DNA of 64,000 nt, from NCBI RefSeq assembly GCF_002939985.1, contig NZ_MDFM01000003.1:1-64000 (forward strand), in the 5' to 3' direction. Positions 36,301 through 44,944 of the stretch are shown one piece after another (within the stretch, counting starts at the first letter, position 1; each line of letters opens with the position of its first letter). The position numbers and the translations under genes were made by a program. This stretch comes from Xanthomonas hortorum pv. cynarae. GTDB lineage: Bacteria > Pseudomonadota > Gammaproteobacteria > Xanthomonadales > Xanthomonadaceae. The notes beneath the pieces are model-generated. The model saw only the letters and a program-made list of their open reading frames with translations. It made no database searches and was not told the DNA's origin.

Positions 36301-37185
36301 ATGACCCGTCATCTCCTTCCCGTCGCGCTGATCCAGGAGCGCAACCACGGCGACGCCGCGGCCAATCTGGCCATCATCGAGTCGCGCGTGGCCGAAGCTG
36401 CTGCGCAGGGCGCCAAGCTGGTGCTGCTGCAGGAACTGCATAACGGCGCGTACTTCTGCCAGCACGAGTCGGTGGACGAATTCGATCTGGCCGAGCCGAT
36501 TCCCGGCCCCAGCACCGAGCGCCTCGGCGCGCTGGCCAAGCAACATGGCGTGGTGCTGGTGGCCTCGTTGTTCGAGCGCCGCGCTGCCGGGCTGTATCAC
36601 AACACGGCGGTGGTGTTCGAAAAGGACGGCCGCCTGCTCGGCAAGTACCGCAAGATGCATATCCCCGACGACCCGGGTTTCTACGAGAAGTTCTATTTCA
36701 CGCCGGGCGATCTGGGCTTCACGCCGATCGATACCTCGGTGGGTCGTCTCGGCGTGCTGGTGTGCTGGGATCAGTGGTACCCCGAGGCTGCGCGCCTGAT
36801 GGCGCTGGCCGGTGCGGAGCTGCTGCTCTACCCCACCGCGATCGGCTGGGATCCGGACGATGAGCGACCCGAACAGGAGCGTCAGCGCGATGCGTGGATC
36901 CTGAGCCATCGTGGCCATGCAGTGGCCAACGGTGTGCCGGTACTGTCGTGCAACCGCGTGGGGCATGAGCCCTCGCCGATGGGCGCGTCGGGCATCCAGT
37001 TCTGGGGCAACAGCCATGTGCTGGGGCCGCAGGGCGAGTTCATCGCCGAGGCTGGACAGGATCCGACGGTGCTGGTGTGCGATGTCGATCTGCAGCGCAG
37101 CGAGCATGTGCGGCGCATCTGGCCGTTCCTGCGCGATCGCCGCATCGATGCGTATGGCGATCTGCTCAAGCGTTACATCGACTGA
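36301..37185 (+). CDS. aguB: N-carbamoylputrescine amidase
   Basis: This 294-residue nitrilase-fold amidase hydrolyses N-carbamoylputrescine to putrescine, CO2 and ammonia. The Glu-Lys-Cys triad is seen in LVLLQELHNGAYFCQ, KYRKMHIPDDPGFYEKF and LGVLVCWDQWYPEAAR. ATG at 36301 gives MTRHLLPVALIQERNHGDAA as in the family; an upstream TTG is rejected. It pairs with aguA. Confidence 0.96.
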   Translation: MTRHLLPVALIQERNHGDAAANLAIIESRVAEAAAQGAKLVLLQELHNGAYFCQHESVDEFDLAEPIPGPSTERLGALAKQHGVVLVASLFERRAAGLYHNTAVVFEKDGRLLGKYRKMHIPDDPGFYEKFYFTPGDLGFTPIDTSVGRLGVLVCWDQWYPEAARLMALAGAELLLYPTAIGWDPDDERPEQERQRDAWILSHRGHAVANGVPVLSCNRVGHEPSPMGASGIQFWGNSHVLGPQGEFIAEAGQDPTVLVCDVDLQRSEHVRRIWPFLRDRRIDAYGDLLKRYID

Positions 37186-37189
37186 CCGC

Positions 37190-37717
37190 ATGCCTGTCGA
37201 GGTACGCGAGGTCTGCGAGGCGGACATCCCGGCGATCACCGCGATCTATGCGGAGCAGGTCGCCGGGGTCAACAGCTACGAATACAGCGCGCCGTCGAGC
37301 GACGAGATGCGCACGCGGGTGCGCGCCACCGTGGATGCCGGGTATCCGTATCTGGTCGCCGAACGCGATGCTGCAGTGGTCGGTTATGCCTATGCTGGCG
37401 CGTACCGCGCACGTGCGGGGTATCGCTGGACCGTGGAGAATTCGATCTACCTTGCCAGCGACATGCAAGGACGTGGCATCGGCAAGGCCTTGTTGGGCGA
37501 GCTGATCGCACGCTGCGAACAACGCGGCTATCGACAGATGATTGCGGTGATCGGCGATGCCGAGAATCAGGCATCGCGACGGCTGCATGAACGTTTTGGT
37601 TTTCGCACGGTCGGAGTGTTCACCGGAATCGGCCGCAAACATGGCCGCTGGTTGGACGGTTTGCAGATGCAACGCCCGCTCGGCCCCGGTGACACCGCCC
37701 CTCCTTCTGATGAATGA
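37190..37717 (+). CDS. GNAT N-acetyltransferase, phosphinothricin-acetyltransferase type
   Basis: This 175-residue protein has VREVCEADIPAITAIYAEQV, VNSYEYSAPSSDEMRTRVRA, YAYAGAYRARAGYRWTVENS, then IYLASDMQGRGIGKALLGEL (acetyl-CoA P-loop RGIGKA) and ASRRLHERFGFRTVGVFTGI. The architecture is that of Pat/Bar-like and methionine-sulfone acetyltransferases. The natural substrate is unknown. It starts 5 bp after aguB and its stop overlaps the traB-like gene. Confidence 0.92.
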   Translation: MPVEVREVCEADIPAITAIYAEQVAGVNSYEYSAPSSDEMRTRVRATVDAGYPYLVAERDAAVVGYAYAGAYRARAGYRWTVENSIYLASDMQGRGIGKALLGELIARCEQRGYRQMIAVIGDAENQASRRLHERFGFRTVGVFTGIGRKHGRWLDGLQMQRPLGPGDTAPPSDE

Positions 37718-38942
37718 CCCCATGACTGAGCAGACCACCCACGTTCTGGACGATGCGCTGTCCGGCCAGCCGCACCGCATCGTCGAACGCGACGGCGTGC
37801 GCTATACCTTGCTCGGCACTGCGCATGTCTCGCTGGCCAGCGTGGCCGCGGTGCAGCGGGCGATCGGCAGCGGTCGCTACGACGCGGTGGCGGTGGAACT
37901 GGATGCACAGCGCCTGCAGGCGCTCAGCGACCCGGACGCCCTCGCCCGCCTGGACCTGGTGCAGGTGATCCGCAAGGGCCGCGTGGCCTTGTTCGCAGCG
38001 AATCTGGCATTGGCGGCTTATCAGCGCCGCCTGGCCAAGCAGCTCGGCATCGAGCCGGGTGCGGAATTGAAGGAAGCGGTGAACCTGGCGCGCGCGCAGG
38101 GCCTGCCGGTGCATCTGATCGATCGCGAGGTCGGCCTGACCTTCAAGCGCGCCTCCGGGCGGCTGGGATTCTTCGGCAAGATGAAGCTGGCCGGCGGCCT
38201 GCTGAGCGGCCTGTTCGCCGCCGATGAGGTGGGCGAAGAGGAAATCGAAAAACTCAAGCAAGGCGACATGCTGGAGGCGAGCTTCGGCGATTTCGCCAGC
38301 GAAAGCCCGGAGTTGTACGAGACCGTGATTGCCGAGCGCGATCAGTACATGGCTGCGCGTCTGCGCGAGGAAGCCAACGCCGGTCAGCACGAGGTGCTGG
38401 CGGTGGTCGGCGCGGGACATCTGGCCGGTCTTGCGCGGCATCTGGAACAGGACACCGATGCACCCGGCCCGCTGCGCGAGTCGCTGGAATACGTGCAGCA
38501 GCGCAAGCGCGTTCCGTGGATCACGCTGGGCGTGCTGGCGGTCATCATCGTTGGCATCGGGATCGGTTTCTGGCGCGGCGGCCTGAGCATGGGCGCCGAT
38601 TTGTTGTTGCAATGGGCGATGTACACCGGCGGTATGGCGGCGTTGGGTTGTCTGCTGGCCGGCAGTCATCCGTTGAGCATTTTGACCGCTGCGGTGGTCG
38701 CGCCGTTCAAGCCGTTCCGGTTGAGCGTACCGACCGGTGCATTCGCCGCGTTGGTCGAGGTGCATATGCGCAAGCCGGCCTATGGCGATTTCCTGACGCT
38801 GCGCGACGATGCGCAGACCTTGCGCGGCTGGTACCGCAATCGCGTCTCGCGTGTGGTGCTGACGTTCCTGCTGACCAACGTCGGCAGCATGGCCGGTGTG
38901 TGGTTGGCGGGTGTGCAGATCTTCAATCGTCTGCATGGGTGA
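37710..38942 (+). CDS. TraB/PrgY-family membrane protein
   Basis: This protein of about 410 residues has a soluble N-terminal TraB domain with YTLLGTAHVSLASVAAVQRA (GTAH motif), AVAVELDAQRLQAL (E/D) and EVLAVVGAGHLAGLARHLEQ (second GxGH). Four to five membrane segments follow in the C-terminal third (VPWITLGVLAVIIVGIGIGF onward). TraB/PrgY proteins are tied to peptide pheromone inhibition or proteolysis, but the role in xanthomonads is not established. It overlaps the GNAT gene; ATG at 37722 is an alternative start. Confidence 0.9.
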   Translation: MNDPMTEQTTHVLDDALSGQPHRIVERDGVRYTLLGTAHVSLASVAAVQRAIGSGRYDAVAVELDAQRLQALSDPDALARLDLVQVIRKGRVALFAANLALAAYQRRLAKQLGIEPGAELKEAVNLARAQGLPVHLIDREVGLTFKRASGRLGFFGKMKLAGGLLSGLFAADEVGEEEIEKLKQGDMLEASFGDFASESPELYETVIAERDQYMAARLREEANAGQHEVLAVVGAGHLAGLARHLEQDTDAPGPLRESLEYVQQRKRVPWITLGVLAVIIVGIGIGFWRGGLSMGADLLLQWAMYTGGMAALGCLLAGSHPLSILTAAVVAPFKPFRLSVPTGAFAALVEVHMRKPAYGDFLTLRDDAQTLRGWYRNRVSRVVLTFLLTNVGSMAGVWLAGVQIFNRLHG

Positions 38943-38971
38943 TTGCGGCGGCGATGCGTTGCGCCGCAATC
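38941..38971. terminator. Hairpin after the TraB-like gene
   Basis: GATTGCGGCG and CGCCGCAATC form a 10-bp stem with an 11-nt loop starting inside the stop codon; no T-run. Confidence 0.5.
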
Positions 38972-38992
38972 CGCGAAACATCCGTTGCCTTT

Positions 38993-39061
38993 CGTAGGAG
39001 CGCCCTTGGGCGCGATGGGGTTTACCGGTCAAGCCTCATCGCGCCCAGGGGCGCTCCTACG
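38993..39061. repeat. GTAGGAGCG inverted repeat (xanthomonad REP-like), copy 1
   Basis: CGTAGGAGCGCC...GGCGCGATG is mirrored by CATCGCGCC...GGCGCTCCTACG. A related pair stands at 52472-52539. The GTAG head is typical of REP-type elements in Xanthomonadaceae. It lies between convergent genes and may act as a transcript end. Confidence 0.75.
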
Positions 39062-39082
39062 AGAGCTGGAGCACGCGCCAGG

Positions 39083-40066
39083 TTACGGGGCGGCAGGTGC
39101 GCCTGGCGCGAGCTGCAAACGCACCCACACGCCGTAGTGGTCCGAGGCCCAGCGACCTTCTGCGTACGGCGCGTCGAACAGGATGCGTGCTTCGCGGGCC
39201 AGCAGGCGGTTCTGCTGGAAGAACACGTGGTCGATCCGCGCCGGCTTGTCGAACACGTGCAGGTTCAAGGTGCTGACCGTGGCGTCGCTGTTGCGATGCA
39301 CGCTGCCGTAGCTGTCGCCGTAGCCTTTGCGTAGCGCTTCCAGATCGAGGGCATCGGCGGCGGTGTTGAAATCGCCAGCAATCACGACGGGGGCTTGATC
39401 GCTGTTAGAGGCAATGAAGTCCAGCAGATCGGCCACCTGACGCGTGCGCGTGGCGGTGCCGCGTGCGTCGGCGCGTTCGTTGAGATGGGTGACGTAGACG
39501 TTGACCGGCTGGCCGTCGACATCGACCTGCAGATGCGCGGCGACGCGGTAATCGTCCAAGGGCTGCAACAGGCGCTGATGCATGGCCAGCACGTTGCGCC
39601 GGCTCAACAACGCATTGCCGTAGCGCTTGGCCGCGCCGACCGGATCGACCGAGGCGAAGGTGTACTCGTACCCGAGCTTGCGTGCCAGCCAGGCAGCCTG
39701 GTTTTCCACGCTGCCACGGCGTTCGATCACTTCCTGCAGCGCAATCACATCCGGCGCCAGTTGCTTGAGCTGTTTGGCGATATAGGCGCGACGTGCGGGC
39801 CAGTCTTCGCGGTCGTGATGCAGATTGAGCGTGACCAGGGTCATTTCGCGCTGTACCGCGCCCGGAGACTGCACTGCCCGGGATGCGCGTGCTATGTGAT
39901 CGGTCTTGTCCAACTGTGCGGGTTGCACGGCCTGCACGGCCTGCACGGCGTGGGTGGCCTGCGTGGCATGGACAGCAACAGAGCACAGCAGCGCAGCCAA
40001 CGCGACCGGCCATCCGGCACGTCGCCGCGCCGGCGCTGCCCGGGTAGGCCTGCGTGCGTCATTCAT
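39083..40066 (-). CDS. Secreted endonuclease/exonuclease/phosphatase-fold protein
   Basis: This 327-residue protein has a basic start and hydrophobic segment (WPVALAALLCSVAVHA), likely a signal peptide. A short THAVQAVQAVQPAQ repeat (encoded by tandem GCCTGCACG units) follows. The EEP domain runs from about 75: LVTLNLHHDREDWPARRAYI, DVIALQEVIERRGS (E), GNALLSRRNVLA, VYVTHLNERADARGTATRTRQ, PVVIAGDFNTAADALD (D-x-N) and WASDHYGVWVRLQ (SDH). It is a Mg2+-dependent phosphodiesterase fold; the substrate is unknown. It lies downstream of the glycan operon with a 4-nt overlap. Confidence 0.88.
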   Translation of the reverse strand: MNDARRPTRAAPARRRAGWPVALAALLCSVAVHATQATHAVQAVQAVQPAQLDKTDHIARASRAVQSPGAVQREMTLVTLNLHHDREDWPARRAYIAKQLKQLAPDVIALQEVIERRGSVENQAAWLARKLGYEYTFASVDPVGAAKRYGNALLSRRNVLAMHQRLLQPLDDYRVAAHLQVDVDGQPVNVYVTHLNERADARGTATRTRQVADLLDFIASNSDQAPVVIAGDFNTAADALDLEALRKGYGDSYGSVHRNSDATVSTLNLHVFDKPARIDHVFFQQNRLLAREARILFDAPYAEGRWASDHYGVWVRLQLAPGAPAAP

Positions 40067-43000
40067 TGCGTAGCGCGCTCGGCGCGCCGCACCGCGCTGG
40101 GCACATCGATCTGCACATTGGCCGGCAGTTGCTGGATGCGCAGTTCACCGTTCTGCCATTCGGCCGATTCGCCGTTGATGCTGGCCTTGCCCGGTGTGCC
40201 CTGGTACGGCCACGGCAACACCACCCCGCCCGGCGGCAAAATCAGGCCGGGCTGCAGTTGCAGCACCAGTTGCTTGTCGGTGCGTTGCAGGGTGTAGTTG
40301 AGGCGCCCGTATGGCGTGCGCAGTTCGGCAATCCCGATTCCCTTGCCTTCGAACCAGCGCGTGGGCGCGCCGGCCGCAATCACCAGGCTGGCATCGGATT
40401 CGCGGCCGTAGGCAAACATGTCCAGTACCGAGCGCACGAAGTCCGAGGCGACCCAGGCATGCGGCAGATCGCCGACGAAGAACGGCGTGCGTGGCGTGCG
40501 CGAGACCACTTCGGCCCATTGATTCCACGGTTGCGGCGCGCGGTCCTTGAAGAAGAACGCGGTGGCGTCCCAGGCGCGGTCGCGCCAGCCCAGGCGCACG
40601 AACGCGGCCACGTTGCGCCATTCGTACGGCGTGTAGTCCTTCCATTCGCGCTTGCTGTCGCGGCGATCGGAGAACTCCTTCCAGTAGCGCTCGAAGGTAT
40701 TGGTCAGCAGATCCTGCGGCAGGCGTTGCTGCTCGCCACCCGGTGCCAGCGCGATGGTGGTCGAGGTCGCATCGAAGTCGCCGAGCTCGGCCGAGCCAGG
40801 CAGGAAATCGAGATTGTGCTGGCGCACCGCCGCACCCAGCGAGGCGATCAGGTCGCCGCTGAATTCGTCACGGGCGGTGCTGAAGCGGGCGACCTCGTCG
40901 GGCTTGTCGAGCGCGCCGGCCAGCATCACCGCATCCTTGTAGCCGCGCAGCGCCCAGAAGTTGTCCCAGTACGAATGCACCGGCTTGGCCGAGTAACCTT
41001 CGTGGCTGATCGACACCGGCATCATTCCGTAGAAGGCCGGATTGCGCATGAAGTTGTCTTCGGTGCGCTCGCTGGCGCGCAGCGTTTCCATGTAGTCGTA
41101 GGCACCGGTGACGTGCGGCCACATCTTTTCCAGGAACGCCTTGTCGCCGGTATAGCGGTAGTACTCGGCGATGTTGAAGATCAGCTCGCCATGGCTGTCG
41201 TTCTCCGGCACCGGGTCGCTGCCGCGGTCGTCCACGCAGCATGGCACCATGCCGTTGTCGAACTGATACGGCGCGAACCAGTCGACGTACTCGCGCACCA
41301 CGTCTTCGCGACCGAGCCGCAACAGGCCTTCGGAAATCATTGCGCCATCGCGGATCCAGCTACGCGAGTACGAACGCGTCCCCGGCTGCAGGCGCGGGCC
41401 GATACGCGAGATCAACATATGCGCCAGCGCGGTGCGCAAGGTATCGACCACCGGCTTGCCTTCGGCCGGCACGCTGATGCGTACGCGATCGAGCTTGCTG
41501 CGCCACTGCTGGGCAACCTGCTGTTGCGCCTTGTCGGCATCGAAGCGGGCCGGCAACTGCGCGGTGCCGGTTTGCGGAATCACCAACGCCACTTCGCGCC
41601 GTTGGCCAGGCTCCAGCTTCCAGCGATACAACAACACACCCGAGGCCAGACCGGTCTCGTCCTTCACCTGGGTGATCGTCGGCGGTGTGGCAGCGGTGAG
41701 ATGGCTGACGTCCATGCCGCTGTCGAAAGCGCTGGCAAAGCCGGCATCCGGACGCTGCGCGGCGAATACGCGCGGCTTGCCGTTGACGCTGACCTGCGCG
41801 CCGTCCACGGCCAGTTGCTCGATCCGGCTGACGCCGCCCAGGGTGTTGAGGAACTGCGCCGGCGGGTTGACCTGGAACGGACGCACCGCCAATGCCAGGG
41901 TGAAGTCGCGCGCTTCCTTGCCGGTGTTGTGCAGTTGGTAGCGTGCGACCAGCTGCGCCTGATCCGGTGTGCCCTGCACGAAGGCGGTGACGCGCAGATT
42001 CATCAGGTCGTGGTGCCAGTCGACGCTGGGAATCGGCAGGTAATCGTCCTGCAGGCTCTGCTCGCTGCTGACGTCGGACCAATGCAGCAGCTTGCCGCCG
42101 GTGACCACGAACGGCTCGATGCTGAAACCGCCCTTGCTCACTTCTACCGCGCCGTCTTCGCCGATCAGGCCCTGCTCGGTGCCGCCATCCAGGCCCAGGA
42201 TTGTCCAGTACGGCTGCTCGCCGGAGAAACCACGCGGATAGCTGCCACGCGGCATCTGCGCGGCCAGCGACTTGATGAAGTCATTGGGCGTTGCGGCGAA
42301 GGCCAACGGCTGCAACTGCACTTCCTTGATGCCGTAACGCCAGTTGGGGCCATCCTTGAGATCGAAACGCAAATAGCGCGCCTCGGTGTCCGGCAGTGCC
42401 AGCCAATCGGTGCCGCCGGCACCGGCGGTGACGGTGCGCAGATCGCGCCAGCCACGCCCGTCGCTGGAGGCGCGTACCACATATTGCGAGGCCTGCAGGC
42501 CGGGCACCCACTGCACCACCGCGCCGCCGAATTCGCGCACCTTGCCCAGATCCAGCGTCACGGTTTGTTGCTTGACCGCACCGCTCAGCCAGAAGGTCTC
42601 CGGCTTGCCGTCGGCCAGGCGTTGTTCCAGAGCGGGCGCGGTGTCGGTGATGGCCTCGGCCTTCAACGGCGAGGTGTCTTCCGGCGGCAGCGGTGTGAGG
42701 GTCAGCCGATCGAAGCACACCGAGCCCTTGCCACCGACCTTGTTGTAGACGGTGAATTCCACATCCGCGCTGCTGCGCAGCTGTTTGTCCGCACCAGGGC
42801 CCCAGGCCTTTTCGATGTTGCGCTTGCGGTAGCTGAAGGTGGTCCAGTTCTTCGGAAAGTTGAAGCCCGGCCGGTTGACCCACCATACGTTGTCGCCGCT
42901 GGCATCGATCAGCTTGACCTGCAGATCGTTGGACGGCGATTCACCGCGCAGCGCAAAGCCGAGGCGGTAGTTGTCCGGATACTCGATCGGCAGGTTGCGA

Positions 43001-43230
43001 CGGATGCCGACATAGCCGGACACGCCGTTGAAGTTGTAGTCCAGGCACAGCGCATGCCCGCCGGATGTGGTGGCCACCGGCCGCAGCGAACCGCTGACCT
43101 GATTGGAGACCACCAGGCGCCAGGCGCCGATGTCGTTGAAGCCGTCGAGCACGCGCTCCTGCGCCTGCGCCGCGCCCGCAGAAGTGGCAACAGCGGTCAT
43201 GGCAAACAGTCGCAGGATTAGTAACTTCAC
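40063..43230 (-). CDS. Secreted multidomain glycoside hydrolase with discoidin domain
   Basis: This is a 1,055-residue protein with a signal peptide (LILRLFAMTAVATSAGAAQA). An N-terminal beta-sandwich (FNDIGAWRLVVSNQVSGSLR, about 25-170) is followed by an F5/8-type C (discoidin) domain (about 200-315: FWLSGAVKQQTVTLDLGKVR, TEARYLRFDLKDG), a beta domain, and an (alpha/alpha)6-barrel with TRSYSRSWIRDGAMISEGLL (about 655), GMVPCCVDDRGSDPVPENDS and HGELIFNIAEYYRYTGDKAF, typical of six-hairpin glycosidases. The substrate is not stated by the sequence; the locus suggests a glucan. GTG start at 43230 overlaps the permease stop (GTGA). Confidence 0.85.
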   Translation of the reverse strand: MKLLILRLFAMTAVATSAGAAQAQERVLDGFNDIGAWRLVVSNQVSGSLRPVATTSGGHALCLDYNFNGVSGYVGIRRNLPIEYPDNYRLGFALRGESPSNDLQVKLIDASGDNVWWVNRPGFNFPKNWTTFSYRKRNIEKAWGPGADKQLRSSADVEFTVYNKVGGKGSVCFDRLTLTPLPPEDTSPLKAEAITDTAPALEQRLADGKPETFWLSGAVKQQTVTLDLGKVREFGGAVVQWVPGLQASQYVVRASSDGRGWRDLRTVTAGAGGTDWLALPDTEARYLRFDLKDGPNWRYGIKEVQLQPLAFAATPNDFIKSLAAQMPRGSYPRGFSGEQPYWTILGLDGGTEQGLIGEDGAVEVSKGGFSIEPFVVTGGKLLHWSDVSSEQSLQDDYLPIPSVDWHHDLMNLRVTAFVQGTPDQAQLVARYQLHNTGKEARDFTLALAVRPFQVNPPAQFLNTLGGVSRIEQLAVDGAQVSVNGKPRVFAAQRPDAGFASAFDSGMDVSHLTAATPPTITQVKDETGLASGVLLYRWKLEPGQRREVALVIPQTGTAQLPARFDADKAQQQVAQQWRSKLDRVRISVPAEGKPVVDTLRTALAHMLISRIGPRLQPGTRSYSRSWIRDGAMISEGLLRLGREDVVREYVDWFAPYQFDNGMVPCCVDDRGSDPVPENDSHGELIFNIAEYYRYTGDKAFLEKMWPHVTGAYDYMETLRASERTEDNFMRNPAFYGMMPVSISHEGYSAKPVHSYWDNFWALRGYKDAVMLAGALDKPDEVARFSTARDEFSGDLIASLGAAVRQHNLDFLPGSAELGDFDATSTTIALAPGGEQQRLPQDLLTNTFERYWKEFSDRRDSKREWKDYTPYEWRNVAAFVRLGWRDRAWDATAFFFKDRAPQPWNQWAEVVSRTPRTPFFVGDLPHAWVASDFVRSVLDMFAYGRESDASLVIAAGAPTRWFEGKGIGIAELRTPYGRLNYTLQRTDKQLVLQLQPGLILPPGGVVLPWPYQGTPGKASINGESAEWQNGELRIQQLPANVQIDVPSAVRRAERATQ

Positions 43231-44063
43231 CCCTTCACACTCCCCAGCAGAAGACCTTGGATGTAGTAGCGCTGCAGCGCGATGAACAATAGCAGCACCG
43301 GAATCACCGTCACCACCGCGCCGGCCATCATCAGTTCCACGTCCATGATGTGCTCGCGCGACAACGCCGCCAACGCCACCGGCAAGGTGTACTGCTCCTG
43401 GTCGGTCAGCACGATCAGCGGCCACATGAAGTCGTTCCACGAGCCCATGAAGGTGAAGATGGTCAAGGTGACCAGCACCGGCTTGAGCATCGGCAGCACG
43501 ATCTGGAAGAAGATCCGCATCTCGCTGGCGCCATCGATGCGCGCGGCTTCGATCAGCTCATCGGGAATGCTGCGCGCGTATTGGCGCACCAGAAAAATGC
43601 CGAACACCGTCGCCAACGCCGGCACCACCACTCCGCCGATGTTGTTGACCAGATGCAGCTGCTTCATCAACAGGAACAACGGCAACATCGCCACCTGCGC
43701 CGGGATCACCAGCGCGGCCATCAGGATCTTGAAGATGCGCTCGCGGCCGACGAACTGCAGCTTGGCAAACGCATAACCGGCCATGGTGTTGATCAGCAGC
43801 GAACCAAGCGTGATCAGCCCGGACACCATCAGGCTGTTGGCGAAGTTGCGCGCCATGCCGGTGCGCGCGAACAGCTCGTGGTAATTGGCCAGCGTGAACG
43901 CCGAAGGCAGCATCGGCGGCGGGAAGCGGCTGGCCTCGCCGGTGGGCATGAACGACACCGACAGCATCCACAGCAGCGGCGCCAGGCTGACCAGGGCCAG
44001 CACCAGCAAACCGCCGTTGATCAGCACGGCATTCCAGCGCGATTGGCCGACATCACGACTCAT
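43227..44063 (-). CDS. ABC sugar transporter permease, MalG type
   Basis: This 278-residue inner-membrane permease has six membrane segments and the EAA loop ARSIPDELIEAARIDGASEM (about 185-204) that docks the ATPase. Its first gene neighbour upstream is the MalF-type permease, overlapping by 4 nt (ATGA), and downstream the large hydrolase. No ATPase gene is in the locus; it must be supplied from elsewhere, as for many CUT1 importers. ATG at 44063 is chosen because it overlaps the preceding stop. Confidence 0.92.
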   Translation of the reverse strand: MSRDVGQSRWNAVLINGGLLVLALVSLAPLLWMLSVSFMPTGEASRFPPPMLPSAFTLANYHELFARTGMARNFANSLMVSGLITLGSLLINTMAGYAFAKLQFVGRERIFKILMAALVIPAQVAMLPLFLLMKQLHLVNNIGGVVVPALATVFGIFLVRQYARSIPDELIEAARIDGASEMRIFFQIVLPMLKPVLVTLTIFTFMGSWNDFMWPLIVLTDQEQYTLPVALAALSREHIMDVELMMAGAVVTVIPVLLLFIALQRYYIQGLLLGSVKG

Positions 44064-44944
44064 ATCAAATCTCTCTTGCGGCCAAAGCGCAGCATCACGG
44101 TGGTCACCGCCAGGATGATCAGGAACAGCAGGAATGCCACCGCCGACGCGCGGCCCAGGTTCCACCACTTGAAGCCTTCTTCGAACATGAAATACAGCAC
44201 GCTCACGGTGCTTTGCAGTGGGTCGCCGCGGGTCATCACGTAGGGCTCGGCGAACAGCTGAAAATAGCCGGAGATGGTGATCACCCCGACCACCATCAGC
44301 ACCGGGCCGAGCATCGGCAAGGTGATGTGCAGGAACTGCTTCCAGCGCGAGGCGCCATCGATGCGCGCGGCTTCATACAGGTCCTGCGGAATCGCCTGCA
44401 GGCCGGCCAGGAAGATCACCATGTTGTAGCCGAAGTTCTTCCACACCGCGAACAGCATGATGGTCGGCATCGCCCAGCGCGGGTCGCCCAGCCAGTCGAT
44501 CGGGGCGATGCCCAGATGGCTCAGGCCGAAGTTCACCAGGCCGTACTTGATGTGGAACAGGTAGCGCCAGATCACTGCCACAGCCACCAGCGTGGTCACC
44601 ACCGGGGCGAACAATGCGGTGCGGAACACCGCCTTGAAGCGCGAGGCCTTGGCGTTGAGCAACAAGGCCGCACCCAGCGACACGCCGATCGACATCGGCA
44701 CGCCCAGCAGCACGAAATACGTGGTGTTCCACAACGATTTCCAGAACAGCGGCGTCTGCAGCAGTTCGATGTAATTGCCCAGGCCGACGAAGCGCAGATG
44801 GCTGCTGTCGGCCAGCGCGTACAGGTCGAAGTCGGTGACGCTGAGCACCAGCGCGGCGAACACCGGCACGCCGAAGAACATGCCCAGCACCAGGATCGAG
44901 GGTGCGGCAAACACCCAGCCGGCGACGGAATTACGCTTCATCAT
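44060..44944 (-). CDS. ABC sugar transporter permease, MalF type
   Basis: This 294-residue permease has six membrane segments and the EAA motif AIPQDLYEAARIDGASRWKQ (about 183-202). It begins MMKRNSVAGWVFAAPSILVL. It overlaps the binding-protein stop by 4 nt and the MalG-type start by 4 nt, so all three are translated as a unit. Confidence 0.92.
   Translation of the reverse strand: MMKRNSVAGWVFAAPSILVLGMFFGVPVFAALVLSVTDFDLYALADSSHLRFVGLGNYIELLQTPLFWKSLWNTTYFVLLGVPMSIGVSLGAALLLNAKASRFKAVFRTALFAPVVTTLVAVAVIWRYLFHIKYGLVNFGLSHLGIAPIDWLGDPRWAMPTIMLFAVWKNFGYNMVIFLAGLQAIPQDLYEAARIDGASRWKQFLHITLPMLGPVLMVVGVITISGYFQLFAEPYVMTRGDPLQSTVSVLYFMFEEGFKWWNLGRASAVAFLLFLIILAVTTVMLRFGRKRDLI

Noticed and set aside
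40054..43221. 1,055-codon open frame on the plus strand
   Set aside because: It is the antisense shadow of the large hydrolase, with no domain and no ribosome site.
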